Source: Acidovorax sp. GBBC 1281 (lineage in GTDB: Bacteria > Pseudomonadota > Gammaproteobacteria > Burkholderiales > Burkholderiaceae_C). From it: a DNA stretch of 64,000 nucleotides. Below are positions 1 through 9,386 of the stretch, piece after piece; the stretch's first letter is position 1, and every line of letters starts with the position of its first letter. A model generated the notes under the pieces. That model was given only the letters and a program-made list of their open reading frames with translations. It made no database searches and was not told the origin of the DNA. Location of the stretch: NCBI RefSeq assembly GCF_028473645.1, contig NZ_CP097269.1, positions 2,436,001-2,500,000 on the forward strand, given 5' to 3'. The translations under genes were made by a program, and so were the position numbers.

Positions 1-63
1 TTCAAGTTCAACAATCCCAACGAGCGAGACCGGTGTGGCTGCGGAGAAAGCTTCCGGGTTTGA
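1..63 (+). CDS. iscA: iscA 3' end (partial)
   Basis: The first 20 codons in frame end in a CGCGESF tail followed by TGA. This is the C-terminal signature of A-type Fe-S carrier proteins (IscA), whose two closely spaced cysteines bind iron or a cluster. Only the last 20 residues are in the window; the start lies to the left. The position directly upstream of hscB is the normal isc operon order (iscS-iscU-iscA-hscB-hscA-fdx). ErpA is excluded mainly by this context. Confidence 0.85.
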   Translation, partial: FKFNNPNERDRCGCGESFRV

Positions 64-89
64 CCTTTCTATCCACGCTGGTTGCAATG

Positions 90-123
90 AACCGCCAACG
101 CGTTCCGTGCTGGCGGTTTTTTT
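90..123 (+). terminator. Hairpin with T-run between iscA and hscB
   Basis: AACCGCCA pairs with TGGCGGTT around a 13-nt loop and is followed by six T residues, the form of an intrinsic terminator. It ends seven bases before the hscB ATG, so it may act as an attenuator that lowers hscBA-fdx expression relative to iscSUA. Confidence 0.7.
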
Positions 124-129
124 CTTGAC

Positions 130-648
130 ATGAACCTTCAATCCGACGACTTCGAACTCTTCGGCGTGCCGCGCCAATTCGCGCAGGATCGCCCGGCCCT
201 GGATGCCCGTTGGAAAGAGTTGCAGCGCGAAGCCCATCCTGATCGATTTGCCATGCATGGCCCCTCGGCGCAGCGCCTGGCAATGCAATGGTCGGTGCGC
301 ATCAACGAGGCATACCAACGCATCAAGGACCCCCTCAAGCGCGCGGCCTATCTGTGCGAACTGGGCGGTGCGTCGATCCGGGCCGAAGACAACACGGCCA
401 TGCCCACCGATTTTCTGATGCAGCAGATGGAATGGCGCGAGGCGCTCGACGACGCGGCAGATCCCTCTTCGCTCGATGCGCTGGACCAAGCCGTTCGAGA
501 TGCGCGCGCTGCTGCGCTGCAGCGTTGTAAACAGCTTTTGGATGGGCAGCGCGACTACGCCGCCGCCGCGAACGAAGTCAGAGCCCTCATGTTCATTGCG
601 CGATTTGCCGACGATATCGATCGCCGCAGAGACGCACTGGGACAATAG
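130..648 (+). CDS. hscB: Fe-S assembly J-domain co-chaperone HscB
   Basis: This 172-aa protein has the N-terminal J domain of HscB/Hsc20 with the HPD motif at residues 36-38, which stimulates the ATPase of the partner Hsp70 HscA. The C-terminal half (from about residue 90) is the helical domain that binds the scaffold IscU. Length matches the family (about 170 aa). It lies between iscA and hscA in the conserved order. The ATG sits just after a terminator-like hairpin, and no strong Shine-Dalgarno is visible, which suggests modest translation. Confidence 0.95.
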   Translation: MNLQSDDFELFGVPRQFAQDRPALDARWKELQREAHPDRFAMHGPSAQRLAMQWSVRINEAYQRIKDPLKRAAYLCELGGASIRAEDNTAMPTDFLMQQMEWREALDDAADPSSLDALDQAVRDARAAALQRCKQLLDGQRDYAAAANEVRALMFIARFADDIDRRRDALGQ

Positions 649-725
649 CGTCTGCCTTTATTGATTGATCGATCGAATGGATGCGGCAGCCAGTGCATGC
701 CGCCTCCCACCTAGAAAAAGACCCC

Positions 726-2597
726 ATGGCGCTTTTGCAAATTTCAGAACCCGGCCAATCTCCTGACCCGCACCAGCGGCGCATTGCCGTGGGCATCGAT
801 TTGGGCACCACCCATTCCCTGGTGGCGGCTGTGCGCGACGGCATGGCCGAGTGCCTGCCCGACGACCAGGGCCGCGTGTTGCTGCCATCTGTCGTTCGCT
901 ACTTGGCAGAAGGCCGCCGCCAGATCGGCTACGAAGCGATGGCAGCCCAGGCGCAGGACGCGGGCAATACCATTGCGTCGGCCAAGCGGTTCATGGGGCG
1001 CAGCCTGCAGGATATTGCCCATCCCGAAAAGCTCCCCTACGACTTTGTTGAAGCGCAGGATGAAGGCGGCGGTGGCATGGTCTCCCTGAAAACCGTGGAC
1101 GGCGCTAAGTCGGCGGTGGAGGTCAGCGCGGAGATCCTGGCGACGCTGCGTTTCCGTGCCGAAGACAGTTTTGACGACGAGATTTTCGGTGCGGTCATCA
1201 CCGTCCCGGCTTATTTCGATGATGCGCAGCGCCAAGCCACCAAGGACGCAGCGCGTTTGGCGGGCTTGAATCTGCTGCGGCTCATCAACGAGCCGACCGC
1301 CGCCGCCATTGCCTACGGCCTCGACAATGCCAGCGAAGGCGTCTATGCGGTGTATGACCTCGGTGGTGGCACGTTCGATGTGTCGATCCTGCGGCTGACC
1401 CAAGGGGTGTTCGAAGTGATCGCCACGGGGGGAGACTCCGCTCTGGGGGGCGACGATTACGATGCGGCGCTGGCCGATTGGGTGCTTCAGCAAAAGGGTT
1501 TGGTGGCCGTTACGGCTCAGGAGAAGGCCGCCGTTCGGCTGGCCGCACGCGCGTGCAAAGAGGCTCTCAGCGCTGCCGAGACTGCGGCCTTCGTCGCCGA
1601 GGTATCGGGCGCCAGCATCGACGTCCCCGTGCACCGGGCCGATCTGGAAGCGGCCACGGCGGCGCTCACCCAGCGTTCGATTGCGGCGGCGCGCCGCACC
1701 CTTCGCGATGCGCAGCTGTCTCCCGAGGAGGTGCAAGGCGTGGTGATGGTGGGTGGCTCCACGCGCATGCCGCAAGTGCAGCGCGCCGTGCAAGCGTTCT
1801 TCGGAACGGAGCCGCTGAACAACCTGAATCCGGACGAGGTCGTCGCACTGGGCGCAGCCCTTCAGGCAAACCAGTTGGCAGGCAACAATCCATCGGGCGA
1901 CATGCTGCTGCTGGACGTGATTCCTTTGTCGCTCGGCATCGAAACCATGGGCGGGCTGGTCGAACGCATCGTGTCTCGCAACGAAACCATTCCCACCGCC
2001 AAGGCGCAGGACTTCACCACTTACAAGGACGGCCAGACCGCCCTGGCCATTCATGTGGTGCAAGGCGAACGCGATCTGGTGGCGGATTGCCGGAGCTTGG
2101 CGCGGTTCGAGCTGCGTGGCATTCCACCGATGGCCGCAGGCGCGGCCAGAATCCGGGTCACGTTCACCGTCGATGCCGATGGCTTGCTCAACGTGAGCGC
2201 GAAAGAGCAGGGCAGTGGCATCGAAGCGCGTGTCGACGTCAAGCCTTCCTACGGCCTGTCGGACGACCACATTGCACGCATGTTGCAGGAGGGTTTTGCA
2301 ACGGCCGCGCAGGACATGCGGGCGCGGTCGCTGGTCGAGGCGCGGGTGGATGCCGATCGCATGTTGATGGCCACCCGCAGTGCGCTGGATGCCGATGCCG
2401 ATCTGCTCGAAACCGACGAACGCGAAACCATTGAAGCACTGATGCTGGCCTTGCAGCAGGCGCGTGAACTGGACGACGCGGCAGCGATCGAGGCGGCGAC
2501 CCAGGCACTGGCCCACAGGACCGAGGCATTCGCGGCGCACCGCATGAATCGCGGCATCCAGCAAGCCCTTGGCGGCAAGAACGTGCAAACTCTTTAA
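726..2597 (+). CDS. hscA: Fe-S assembly Hsp70 chaperone HscA
   Basis: The 623-aa Hsp70-family ATPase works with HscB to release clusters from IscU. It shows the IDLGTTHS phosphate-binding motif near the N-terminus, [10 protein letters not shown] around residue 220, and the GGSTRMP motif. A substrate-binding domain and helical lid follow. I chose the ATG at 726 because the product then begins [10 protein letters not shown], the usual HscA start; an in-frame codon at 681 would add 15 untypical residues. fdx follows after 16 bases. Confidence 0.95.
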   Translation: MALLQISEPGQSPDPHQRRIAVGIDLGTTHSLVAAVRDGMAECLPDDQGRVLLPSVVRYLAEGRRQIGYEAMAAQAQDAGNTIASAKRFMGRSLQDIAHPEKLPYDFVEAQDEGGGGMVSLKTVDGAKSAVEVSAEILATLRFRAEDSFDDEIFGAVITVPAYFDDAQRQATKDAARLAGLNLLRLINEPTAAAIAYGLDNASEGVYAVYDLGGGTFDVSILRLTQGVFEVIATGGDSALGGDDYDAALADWVLQQKGLVAVTAQEKAAVRLAARACKEALSAAETAAFVAEVSGASIDVPVHRADLEAATAALTQRSIAAARRTLRDAQLSPEEVQGVVMVGGSTRMPQVQRAVQAFFGTEPLNNLNPDEVVALGAALQANQLAGNNPSGDMLLLDVIPLSLGIETMGGLVERIVSRNETIPTAKAQDFTTYKDGQTALAIHVVQGERDLVADCRSLARFELRGIPPMAAGAARIRVTFTVDADGLLNVSAKEQGSGIEARVDVKPSYGLSDDHIARMLQEGFATAAQDMRARSLVEARVDADRMLMATRSALDADADLLETDERETIEALMLALQQARELDDAAAIEAATQALAHRTEAFAAHRMNRGIQQALGGKNVQTL

Positions 2598-2613
2598 ACG
2601 ACGATCCAGCCCC

Positions 2614-2952
2614 ATGCCCGTCATCAAAATACTGCCCCATCCCGAGTACTGTCCCGCGGGCGCCGACATCACCGCGCCCTCCGGTACCTCGATCTGCGAA
2701 GCCTTGCTCGACAACGGCATCAAGATCGAGCATGCCTGCGACATGAGCTGTGCCTGCACGACCTGCCATGTGATCGTGCGCGCCGGAGGGGCTTCCCTCA
2801 ACGAGGCCGAAGAAGAGGAAGAGGATCTGCTCGACCGCGCCTGGGGACTGGAGCCACAGTCGCGCCTGAGTTGCCAGGCGATTCTTGCCCAGAGCGACGT
2901 GACGGTGGAGATCCCCAAGTACACCATCAACCACGCCAAGGAGAACCACTGA
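2614..2952 (+). CDS. fdx: ISC-type [2Fe-2S] ferredoxin Fdx
   Basis: A 112-aa adrenodoxin-type ferredoxin of the ISC pathway, thought to supply electrons for cluster assembly on IscU. Ligands are visible as C42-x5-C48-x2-C51 and C87, with an extra Cys46 that is common in this family. The acidic EEEEED stretch near residues 66-71 is typical of partner docking. The ATG at 2614 gives the standard N-terminus; an in-frame extension from 2569 overlaps hscA and is unlikely. Its TGA overlaps the next ATG (TGATG), suggesting coupling with the exonuclease gene. Confidence 0.95.
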   Translation: MPVIKILPHPEYCPAGADITAPSGTSICEALLDNGIKIEHACDMSCACTTCHVIVRAGGASLNEAEEEEEDLLDRAWGLEPQSRLSCQAILAQSDVTVEIPKYTINHAKENH

Positions 2953-3680
2953 TGTCGCGTCAGATCGTTCTGGACACGGAAACCACCGGCCTGTCGGCCG
3001 AAGGCGGCGACCGCATCATCGAACTGGGATGTGTGGAGTTGCTGAACCGCAAGCTCACCGGCAACAACCTGCACCTGTACTTCAATCCGGGGCGCGACAG
3101 CCATGAAGACGCGCTCAAGGTGCACGGCATCAGCAACGAATTCCTGCGGGACAAGCCGAAGTTTGCGGAGATGGCCGACGACATCCTGCAGTACCTGCAG
3201 GGTGCGGAAATCATCATCCACAACGCAGCCTTCGACGTGGGCTTCCTCAACAAGGAATTGGAACTGACGGGCCGCCCCGGCTTCAAGACGTACGTCGAAA
3301 GCGTGACCGACACGCTGGTGATGGCCAAGGAGATGTTCCCTGGCAAGCGCAATTCGCTGGATGCCCTGTGCGACCGGCTCGGCGTCGACAATTCCGGCCG
3401 CACGCTGCACGGCGCACTGCTGGATGCGGAACTGCTGGCCGACGTCTACATCAACCTGACGCGCGGGCAGGACCCGTTGCTGATCTCTGACGAAGAAAGC
3501 GACACCAAGTCCGGCATTCGTGTGGCGCCGATCGATCTGAGCGCGCTGGTGTTGCAGGTGCTCACCGCCAGCGAGCAGGAATTGTCGTTGCACGAAGAGA
3601 CGCTGGCCCACATCGACAAAGCCAGTGGTGGAAAAACAATTTGGCGAATTGAGTCTTCGGTCGAAAAAGCTGTGCAATAA
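2952..3680 (+). CDS. dnaQ: DnaQ-family 3'-5' exonuclease (DNA polymerase III epsilon)
   Basis: The 242-aa protein begins with Exo I motif LDTETTGL (D8, E10). HGISNEFL and HNAAFDVGFLN form Exo II, and HGALLDAELLADVY is the Exo III epsilon (H-x4-D) motif. This is the proofreading subunit type, and the length matches bacterial DnaQ. The start overlaps the fdx stop by one base. The unconserved C-terminal tail (after about residue 180) would bind the polymerase alpha subunit. Position behind fdx is a betaproteobacterial arrangement rather than the enteric rnhA-dnaQ pair. Confidence 0.9.
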   Translation: MSRQIVLDTETTGLSAEGGDRIIELGCVELLNRKLTGNNLHLYFNPGRDSHEDALKVHGISNEFLRDKPKFAEMADDILQYLQGAEIIIHNAAFDVGFLNKELELTGRPGFKTYVESVTDTLVMAKEMFPGKRNSLDALCDRLGVDNSGRTLHGALLDAELLADVYINLTRGQDPLLISDEESDTKSGIRVAPIDLSALVLQVLTASEQELSLHEETLAHIDKASGGKTIWRIESSVEKAVQ

Positions 3681-3705
3681 TCATGGGCTTGTCGCAAGAC
3701 AACAC

Positions 3706-3780
3706 GGGTGATTAGCTCAGCGGTAGAGCACTGCCTTCACACGGCAGGGGTCACATGTTCGATCCATGTATCACCCACCA
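3706..3780 (+). tRNA. tRNA-Val (anticodon CAC), copy 1
   Basis: A 75-nt cloverleaf: acceptor GGGTGAT pairs with ATCACCC, the anticodon stem CTGCC/GGCAG encloses TTCACAC with anticodon CAC (reads GTG), and the T arm contains TTCGATC. CCA is encoded. It is identical to the copy 41 bases downstream. Confidence 0.97.
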
Positions 3781-3787
3781 GTGTTTT

Positions 3788-3820
3788 TTGAATCAGAAGT
3801 GCATCGCATGGCTGATTCAA
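3788..3820 (+). other. Inverted repeat in the spacer between the tandem tRNAs
   Basis: TTGAATCAG pairs with CTGATTCAA across a 15-nt loop. It ends one base before the second tRNA. In a bi-tRNA transcript this would fold between the two cloverleafs and could serve RNase processing; that role is inference. It lacks a following T-run, so it is not a terminator. Confidence 0.5.
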
Positions 3821-3821
3821 T

Positions 3822-3896
3822 GGGTGATTAGCTCAGCGGTAGAGCACTGCCTTCACACGGCAGGGGTCACATGTTCGATCCATGTATCACCCACCA
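3822..3896 (+). tRNA. tRNA-Val (anticodon CAC), copy 2
   Basis: A base-for-base copy of the upstream tRNA-Val, 75 nt with encoded CCA and anticodon CAC. A strong terminator follows directly, so both tRNAs probably form one transcript. Confidence 0.97.
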
Positions 3897-3900
3897 CATC

Positions 3901-3934
3901 AACCCCTGCAGGCTTTGTCTGCAGGGGTTTTTTG
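3901..3934 (+). terminator. Intrinsic terminator of the tRNA-Val pair
   Basis: AACCCCTGCAG pairs perfectly with CTGCAGGGGTT around a 7-nt loop, followed by a run of six Ts. It lies five bases past the CCA end of the second tRNA. Confidence 0.9.
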
Positions 3935-4042
3935 TTGCCTGCTTAGCGATGGATGAGGCCTCGCCGGATGCCCGCCGCCCATGTGTTCGGCGCGCTGCGT
4001 TCGGCCACAATCGATGGTTTCGATTCCCAAGGCCGCCAGACG

Positions 4043-5098
4043 ATGCTCACCTTTCACAATCCCCTGCACAACGCCCATGCCCCGGTGCATGAGTTCTTTC
4101 GTGGCGAACGGGTGCCGTGCTTCGAGAAGCCGGCGCGCCAGGATTATGTGGAGCAGCGTCTGAAAGAGTGCGGCCATGCGCTCCTGGCACCCAATGTCGA
4201 CAGCGCTGCCGTGTTGAATCAAATCCATGCCGAGCGTTACCTGTCCTTCCTCCAGACCGCGTGGCCGCAATGGCTGGCGCAAGACCCGGCGAATGCCACT
4301 GTTCAGCCGTTTCCCTCCGTGTGGCCGGTTCGCACGTTGCGGTCGGACATCGAACCCGCGAATTTCACGGCGCGCTATGGCCTGTATTCCATGGACAACG
4401 GGACGCCGCTGGCCGAAGGCACCTGGGCCGCAGCCAAGGCCGGCGCGGACGCGGCTGCCAGTGCCGCGTCCGCGATGGCCAGCGGTGCCGCGGGTGCCTC
4501 CTTTTGCGTGACGCGGCCGCCCGGCCACCATGCGGGGCCGGACTTCATGGGAGGCTACTGTTTTCTCAACAACGCGGCCGTCGCAGCCCAGACGCTGCGC
4601 AACTCCGGCATGCCTCGCGTGGCGGTGCTGGATGTGGATTACCACCACGGCAATGGCACCCAAAGCATTTTCTACGAGCGTTCGGACGTGCTGTTCATCA
4701 GCATCCATGGCGACCCGATGACCGAATACCCTTTTTATCTGGGCCATGCGGACGAGACCGGCCACGGTGCCGGAGCAGGCTTCAACCTGAATCTGCCGCT
4801 GCCCGCCGGCACCGGGTTCGACGCATGGTTTGCTGCGTTGGAAAAGGCCTGCACTGCCATCCTGGCTTACGGTCCGCAGGCGGTGGTGGTCTCCCTGGGC
4901 TTGGATACGTTCGAGGGGGATCCCATCTCGCGCTTCTCCTTGGCATCCCAGGACTTTTCTCGGATCGGGCAACGCCTGGCACAACTGAACCTGCCGACCG
5001 TGTTCGTGCTGGAAGGCGGCTATGCCGCGGCGGAGCTGGGCCTCAACGCGGTGAACGTGATCGATGGGTTCGAAGCGCAAGGCAGGCAGCCATCATGA
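4043..5098 (+). CDS. Histone deacetylase-family amidohydrolase
   Basis: A 351-aa zinc hydrolase of the HDAC/acetylpolyamine amidohydrolase superfamily. Visible motifs are RPPGHHAGP around residues 157-165 (catalytic His pair), [11 protein letters not shown] (zinc Asp and His), GLDTFEGDP (zinc Asp) and [10 protein letters not shown] near the end. Bacterial members deacetylate polyamines, lysines or other small amides, and the substrate cannot be read here. The ATG at 4043 gives the common MLTFHNP start; an upstream extension is possible but overlaps the space behind the tRNA terminator. The gene overlaps the following oxidoreductase by four bases (ATGA). Confidence 0.85.
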   Translation: MLTFHNPLHNAHAPVHEFFRGERVPCFEKPARQDYVEQRLKECGHALLAPNVDSAAVLNQIHAERYLSFLQTAWPQWLAQDPANATVQPFPSVWPVRTLRSDIEPANFTARYGLYSMDNGTPLAEGTWAAAKAGADAAASAASAMASGAAGASFCVTRPPGHHAGPDFMGGYCFLNNAAVAAQTLRNSGMPRVAVLDVDYHHGNGTQSIFYERSDVLFISIHGDPMTEYPFYLGHADETGHGAGAGFNLNLPLPAGTGFDAWFAALEKACTAILAYGPQAVVVSLGLDTFEGDPISRFSLASQDFSRIGQRLAQLNLPTVFVLEGGYAAAELGLNAVNVIDGFEAQGRQPS

Positions 5099-6198
5099 CC
5101 GAGTCGGTGGATTGCGTCATCGTTGGCGCGGGGGTGGTGGGGCTGGCCGTTGCGCGTGCCCTGGCCTTGCGGGGGCGCGAGGTGCTGGTGCTTGAGGCCG
5201 CCAATGCGATTGGCACGGGAACCAGTTCCCGCAACAGCGAAGTGGTGCATGCGGGGATTTACTACCCCCAAGGATCGCTCAAGGCCCGGCTGTGCGTGCA
5301 GGGCCGCGACATGCTCTACGCGTACTGCGAGGCGAGGGGCATCGCGCACCGGCGCTGCGGCAAGCTGATCGTTGCCACGTCGGACGAGCGGCGGGCATCG
5401 CTGGAAAGCATCCAGCAAAAGGCGCATGCCAATGGCGTCACCGACCTGCAATGGCTGACGCGGGAGCAGGCCCGGGCCTTGGAGCCCGCGCTGGAATGCG
5501 TGGCCGCACTGCTGTCGCCCAGTACCGGCATCGTGGACAGCCATGCATTCATGCTCTCGCTCCAAGGCGATCTGGAGCACCAGGGCGGCATCGTGGCACT
5601 GAATTTGCCTCTGGAGCATGCAGTACTAGGGGGTGATGCTATCGTTTTGAAAGCAAGCGACGGCACGCGCTTGAGTGCCCGCACGCTGGTGAATGCCGCA
5701 GGCCTGCAGGCGCCCGATCTGGCCAAACGGTTCCATGGCCTCGATCCGCACCATGTACCAACGGCCCGGTACGCAAAGGGTAGTTACTTCACGCTGACGG
5801 GCTCATCGCCGTTTTCCCGCTTGATCTACCCTGTTCCCGAAGCGGCCGGGTTGGGCGTGCACCTGACACTGGACATGGGCCACCAAGCCAAGTTCGGTCC
5901 CGACGTGGAGTGGGTGGGCTCGGCCGACGACCTGTCGGTCGATCCCGCGCGCGGCGAGGCGTTCTATGCGGAGGTGCGCCGGTATTGGCCCGGACTGCGG
6001 GATGGCGCCCTGGTGCCTGGCTATGCAGGCATTCGGCCCAAGATCCACGGGCCGGGCGAGCCCGCAGCGGACTTTTGCATCCAAGGCCCTGAAACGCATG
6101 GCATGGGTGGGCTCATCCAGCTGTTCGGCATCGAGTCGCCAGGCCTTACCAGTGCCCTGGCACTGGGCGAGCATGTCGCAGATCAAGTCTCCCGCTGA
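5095..6198 (+). CDS. FAD-dependent oxidoreductase (L-2-hydroxyglutarate oxidase-like)
   Basis: A 367-aa protein of the DAO/glycine oxidase superfamily. The N-terminus has the dinucleotide motif [26 protein letters not shown] (about residues 43-54) and the C-terminal [12 protein letters not shown] resemble the L-2-hydroxyglutarate dehydrogenase LhgD group (usual length about 370-400). It is translationally coupled to the deacetylase-like gene upstream. The codons near 5622-5660 are AT-richer than the rest and resemble a small repeat (see findings). Exact substrate is not certain. Confidence 0.8.
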   Translation: MTESVDCVIVGAGVVGLAVARALALRGREVLVLEAANAIGTGTSSRNSEVVHAGIYYPQGSLKARLCVQGRDMLYAYCEARGIAHRRCGKLIVATSDERRASLESIQQKAHANGVTDLQWLTREQARALEPALECVAALLSPSTGIVDSHAFMLSLQGDLEHQGGIVALNLPLEHAVLGGDAIVLKASDGTRLSARTLVNAAGLQAPDLAKRFHGLDPHHVPTARYAKGSYFTLTGSSPFSRLIYPVPEAAGLGVHLTLDMGHQAKFGPDVEWVGSADDLSVDPARGEAFYAEVRRYWPGLRDGALVPGYAGIRPKIHGPGEPAADFCIQGPETHGMGGLIQLFGIESPGLTSALALGEHVADQVSR

Positions 6199-6323
6199 CT
6201 TTCTCATCCAAGCGGCCATGGCCTACGGCCGTATGTAAAGCGTGTGACTAAGATGTGGCATCCGCCTACAGCCCGGCTGTATGGGGCGGATTACCTTTAT
6301 TCCATGCTATGAAAGGCTTCTTC

Positions 6324-6632
6324 ATGACTTCTGCATCCAACACGCTTTCTTCCGCACAAAACGAACTGGAAAAGCTGGTTTCTGACTTGCGTGGCCTTTT
6401 GTCCAGCAAGGATCTGGACAGCGTTCCGGAAATCAAGCAACTGCGTCAGCGCCTGGACGATGGCATCCACTCGGTGCGTGACTCCGCTGTGCGCGCCGCC
6501 CAGGATGCGGCCTACCAAGCCAAGGAAGCCGCACGCGCTGCTGACCAATACGCCCATGACGAACCTTGGCGTGTGGCCACCGCTGCCCTGGCAGCAGGTG
6601 CCCTGGTCGGCTTCCTGCTGGCACGCCGTTAA
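6324..6632 (+). CDS. DUF883-family membrane-anchored protein (ElaB/YqjD-like)
   Basis: A 102-aa protein with a long amphipathic helical region rich in Ala, Gln and charged residues, then a C-terminal hydrophobic segment ending GFLLARR. This is the layout of the DUF883/ElaB-YqjD family, C-tail-anchored inner-membrane proteins that associate with ribosomes in stationary phase in E. coli. The start at 6324 has GAAAGG seven bases upstream; an ATG at 6309 is less likely. It heads a three-gene set with two further small membrane proteins. Confidence 0.85.
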   Translation: MTSASNTLSSAQNELEKLVSDLRGLLSSKDLDSVPEIKQLRQRLDDGIHSVRDSAVRAAQDAAYQAKEAARAADQYAHDEPWRVATAALAAGALVGFLLARR

Positions 6633-6675
6633 TCCCGTTTAAAAACAATGACCTGATGGCTCAAGAGAGGCTCGC

Positions 6676-7071
6676 ATGAATTGGTTGGCACTTCTGGGAT
6701 TGGACGGCTGGGTTGCGCGATGGCGCGCTGCTGTCATCGAAGGGGCCATTGCTGCGGAAGACCGGCTGGATCTGGTGAGGCTCGAATGGGCCGAGCAGAA
6801 GCGGCGCTTGGGCTTGATGGTCATGCTGGTGGTTGCTGTGGGCGGTCTCACAGTCGTCACCCTGGTGCTCGCGTCACTCGCTGTGTTGGTGCAATTCTGG
6901 GATTCGCCCCAGCGCACGATGGTGGGATGGCTGGTCGCCGGCACATGGCTCGTGCTGTGGGCCGGTGCCTTGATCGGATTGATCTCTGTGGCCAAACAGG
7001 CGGGCAATGCATTTGCGCTGACGCGGCAAGAACTGGCGCAGGACTGGCGCGACATCAAGGAAAGGCTCTGA
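6676..7071 (+). CDS. Phage holin superfamily III-type membrane protein (YqjE-like)
   Basis: This 131-aa protein has an N-terminal amphipathic region (ARWRAAVIEGAIAAEDRLDL) and two transmembrane segments at about residues 53-75 and 88-110. It fits the chromosomal Phage_holin_3_6/YqjE group found beside DUF883 genes, as in the E. coli yqjD-yqjE-yqjK set. Despite the family name there is no phage context here. It stands 43 bases after the DUF883 gene. Confidence 0.75.
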   Translation: MNWLALLGLDGWVARWRAAVIEGAIAAEDRLDLVRLEWAEQKRRLGLMVMLVVAVGGLTVVTLVLASLAVLVQFWDSPQRTMVGWLVAGTWLVLWAGALIGLISVAKQAGNAFALTRQELAQDWRDIKERL

Positions 7072-7075
7072 GCCC

Positions 7076-7393
7076 ATGACATCCAGATCACCAGATGGCT
7101 CTGCTTCCCTGAGCGATCGACAACAAAAAGTTTTAGAGCGCATCGCCATGCAACGCCAGCGTCTGCGGGCAAGGCGCGCCGCGCGATCCCAGGCCATGCA
7201 AGTGCAGGCCGCACAAGAGGAACGGCAAGCTGCCGACTCAGACACCTCGATGACCATCCGGCTGCTCGCCTTCGCGCGATCGCATCCCGCCGCCGTTGCC
7301 GTGGTGGCTGGACTGGCGGTGGTGGCGGGGCCGGCCCGGCTGATTCGGTGGGCGAGTCTGGCCATGCCGCTGATCATGCAAATGCGGCGTTGA
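7076..7393 (+). CDS. Small hypothetical protein, YqjK-like position
   Basis: A 105-aa protein, starting four bases after the holin-like gene. The N-terminal half is highly basic (residues 18-45 rich in Arg and Gln). One hydrophobic stretch at about residues 72-88 should span the membrane. Sequence and position fit the third member (YqjK-like) of the DUF883 set; I do not see a catalytic motif. Confidence 0.65.
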   Translation: MTSRSPDGSASLSDRQQKVLERIAMQRQRLRARRAARSQAMQVQAAQEERQAADSDTSMTIRLLAFARSHPAAVAVVAGLAVVAGPARLIRWASLAMPLIMQMRR

Positions 7394-7440
7394 GGCCGCG
7401 CGTCGCACGCGTCGTAGCCTTGAAAGCGTAAAACATTAGA

Positions 7441-7464
7441 AAGGACCCTGTTGGGTCCTTTTTG
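7441..7464 (+). terminator. Intrinsic terminator between convergent genes
   Basis: AAGGACCC pairs with GGGTCCTT around TGTT, followed by TTT. It terminates the rightward three-gene set and faces the 3' end of pyrD nine bases further on. Confidence 0.8.
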
Positions 7465-7472
7465 CATTGGCT

Positions 7473-8543
7473 TCAGCGCATGGCCTTGATAGCGCGGGCC
7501 GCCTGCGGAACCAGCGAAGGGCCTTGGTAGATGAGGCCTGTGTATATCTGCACTACATCGGCGCCCGCCTTGATCTTGCTCACCGCGTCGTCCGCACTCA
7601 GAATGCCGCCCACGCCGATGATCGGAAATTGCGACCCCAGTGCCTGCCGCAATTGGCGGATCACTCGATTGCTCGCTTCCAGCACCGGCGCGCCGCTGAG
7701 CCCGCCGGTTTCCTCGGCATGCTGCATTCCCTTGACGGCATCTCGGGCAATTGTGGTGTTGGTGGCCACGACGCCGTCCATCCCGTGGCGCTGCAGCGTC
7801 GCCGCAATCAGTTCAACCTGGGCCGCGTCCAGATCGGGGGCGATCTTGACGAACACCGGCACGCGGCGAGGAGTCCCCTGGGCATTGGCATGGCGCTGGG
7901 CCAGGGCTTCCCGGCGCTCGGCGATCGCGCCGAGCAGCCCGTCCAAGGCTTCATCGCTCTGCAGGGCGCGAAGATTCTGCGTGTTCGGTGAGCTGATGTT
8001 CACCGTGACGTAGTCCGCATGGGGATAAACGCCGTCCAGGCAGGCCAGGTAGTCCGCAGTGGCATTCTCGATCGGCGTGGTGGCGTTCTTCCCGATGTTC
8101 AATCCCAGCAGCATGGGGTGTTTGCGCGCCTGGGTGCGAAAGCGCGCCTGCTGCACGTTGTGCAGGAAAGCGTCCAGCCCTTCGTTGTTGAATCCCAAGC
8201 GGTTGATGAGCGCGTTGGCCTGCGGCAGCCGGAACATGCGTGGCTTGGGGTTGCCCGGCTGGCCCTTGGGCGTGACGGTGCCGACCTCGACGAAACCGAA
8301 GCCCATGGCACCCAGTGCGTCGATGCAGCGGGCGTTCTTGTCGAGGCCCGCGGCCAACCCGACCCGGTTGGGAAAGGTCAGGCCGGCCAGCGTCACGGGA
8401 TCGTCCACGGTGTCGTTGCACCAGGCCCATTGCAAGGGCGTGCGTTGGCCGCGCGACAGCATGTCCATGGTCATGTCGTGGGCGGCTTCGGCATCCATGC
8501 CGAAAAGAAGAGGGCGGGCGAGGGCGTAGGGGATCAAGGACAT
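7473..8543 (-). CDS. pyrD: Dihydroorotate dehydrogenase (quinone)
   Basis: A 356-aa class 2 dihydroorotate dehydrogenase, the membrane-associated quinone-dependent enzyme of pyrimidine synthesis. Visible features are the N-terminal amphipathic segment, AGLDKNARC, the [12 protein letters not shown]-site motif, and VNISSPNT with the catalytic Ser region. GVGGI is near the C-terminus, where the phosphate of FMN binds. Length fits the class (about 340-360). It is divergent from rpiA with 36 bases between the two start codons. Confidence 0.95.
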   Translation of the reverse strand: MSLIPYALARPLLFGMDAEAAHDMTMDMLSRGQRTPLQWAWCNDTVDDPVTLAGLTFPNRVGLAAGLDKNARCIDALGAMGFGFVEVGTVTPKGQPGNPKPRMFRLPQANALINRLGFNNEGLDAFLHNVQQARFRTQARKHPMLLGLNIGKNATTPIENATADYLACLDGVYPHADYVTVNISSPNTQNLRALQSDEALDGLLGAIAERREALAQRHANAQGTPRRVPVFVKIAPDLDAAQVELIAATLQRHGMDGVVATNTTIARDAVKGMQHAEETGGLSGAPVLEASNRVIRQLRQALGSQFPIIGVGGILSADDAVSKIKAGADVVQIYTGLIYQGPSLVPQAARAIKAMR

Positions 8544-8579
8544 GGGGATAATTCGGTGAACTACTCCCGATTTTCCCCC

Positions 8580-9269
8580 ATGACGACACCTTCACCCCTC
8601 ACCCAAGAAGAACTCAAGGCCCTGGTCGGCCAGGCGGCCCTGCAATACGTCGTGCCCGACGAGATCGTCGGCGTCGGCACCGGCTCCACGGTGAACCATT
8701 TCATCACCGCGCTGGCCACCATCAAAGACCGCATCCGGGGCGCCGTGTCCAGTTCCGAAGCCAGCACCCAGCGGCTGAAAGCCTTGGGGATTCCCGTGTT
8801 CGATGCGAACGAAGTCGAGTCCCTCGCGGTCTACATCGACGGCGCCGACGAGATCGACGGTCAGGGCCACATGGTCAAGGGCGGCGGCGCTGCGCTCACG
8901 CGCGAAAAGATCGTGGCGGCGCTGGCCCGGCAGTTCGTGTGCATTGCCGACGAGTCGAAGCGGGTGGATGCACTGGGCCAGTTTCCGCTGCCCGTGGAAG
9001 TGATTCCCATGGCGGCTCAGCAGATTGCCCGCCGCTTCTCGGCCCTTGGCGGCCAAGCCACGCTGCGCCATAAAGACGGCGCGCCTTTGGTGACGGACAA
9101 CCAGCAGCACATTCTGGATGTGCGTGGCCTGCGCATCACCGATCCACTGGCTTTCGAGTCGGAGGTGAACCAGTGGCCGGGCGTCGTGACCGTGGGCGTG
9201 TTCGCGCACCAGAAAGCCCATGTGTGCCTGCTGGGTACCGCGCAGGGCGTGCGCACCGTTCAATACTGA
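8580..9269 (+). CDS. rpiA: Ribose-5-phosphate isomerase A
   Basis: A 229-aa enzyme that interconverts ribose-5-phosphate and ribulose-5-phosphate. Family motifs are [12 protein letters not shown] (about residues 31-42), SSEAST, DGADEID and [12 protein letters not shown]. The length is standard (about 220-230). I chose the ATG at 8580; the open frame continues upstream only because it runs antisense through pyrD. The short divergent gap with pyrD must hold both promoters. Confidence 0.95.
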   Translation: MTTPSPLTQEELKALVGQAALQYVVPDEIVGVGTGSTVNHFITALATIKDRIRGAVSSSEASTQRLKALGIPVFDANEVESLAVYIDGADEIDGQGHMVKGGGAALTREKIVAALARQFVCIADESKRVDALGQFPLPVEVIPMAAQQIARRFSALGGQATLRHKDGAPLVTDNQQHILDVRGLRITDPLAFESEVNQWPGVVTVGVFAHQKAHVCLLGTAQGVRTVQY

Positions 9270-9386
9270 AAACCTTCAGGGCCGGGCCGCCGCCGGCCTG
9301 ATGGCCCGGTACCGAATGGCACTGCAGACCGTGTTGCAATCTGCGGGAGTGACGCAGCACCCGGCCTGCAGGTGCCGGATGTTGCG

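Noticed and set aside
744..3677. 977-codon open frame antisense to hscA-fdx-dnaQ
   Set aside because: It mirrors known genes on the other strand, has no domain and no ribosome site. Long antisense frames are expected at this GC content.
6676..7071. Prophage remnant based on the 'phage holin' family name
   Set aside because: The DUF883/holin-like/YqjK-like trio is a chromosomal stress set and no other phage genes lie near.
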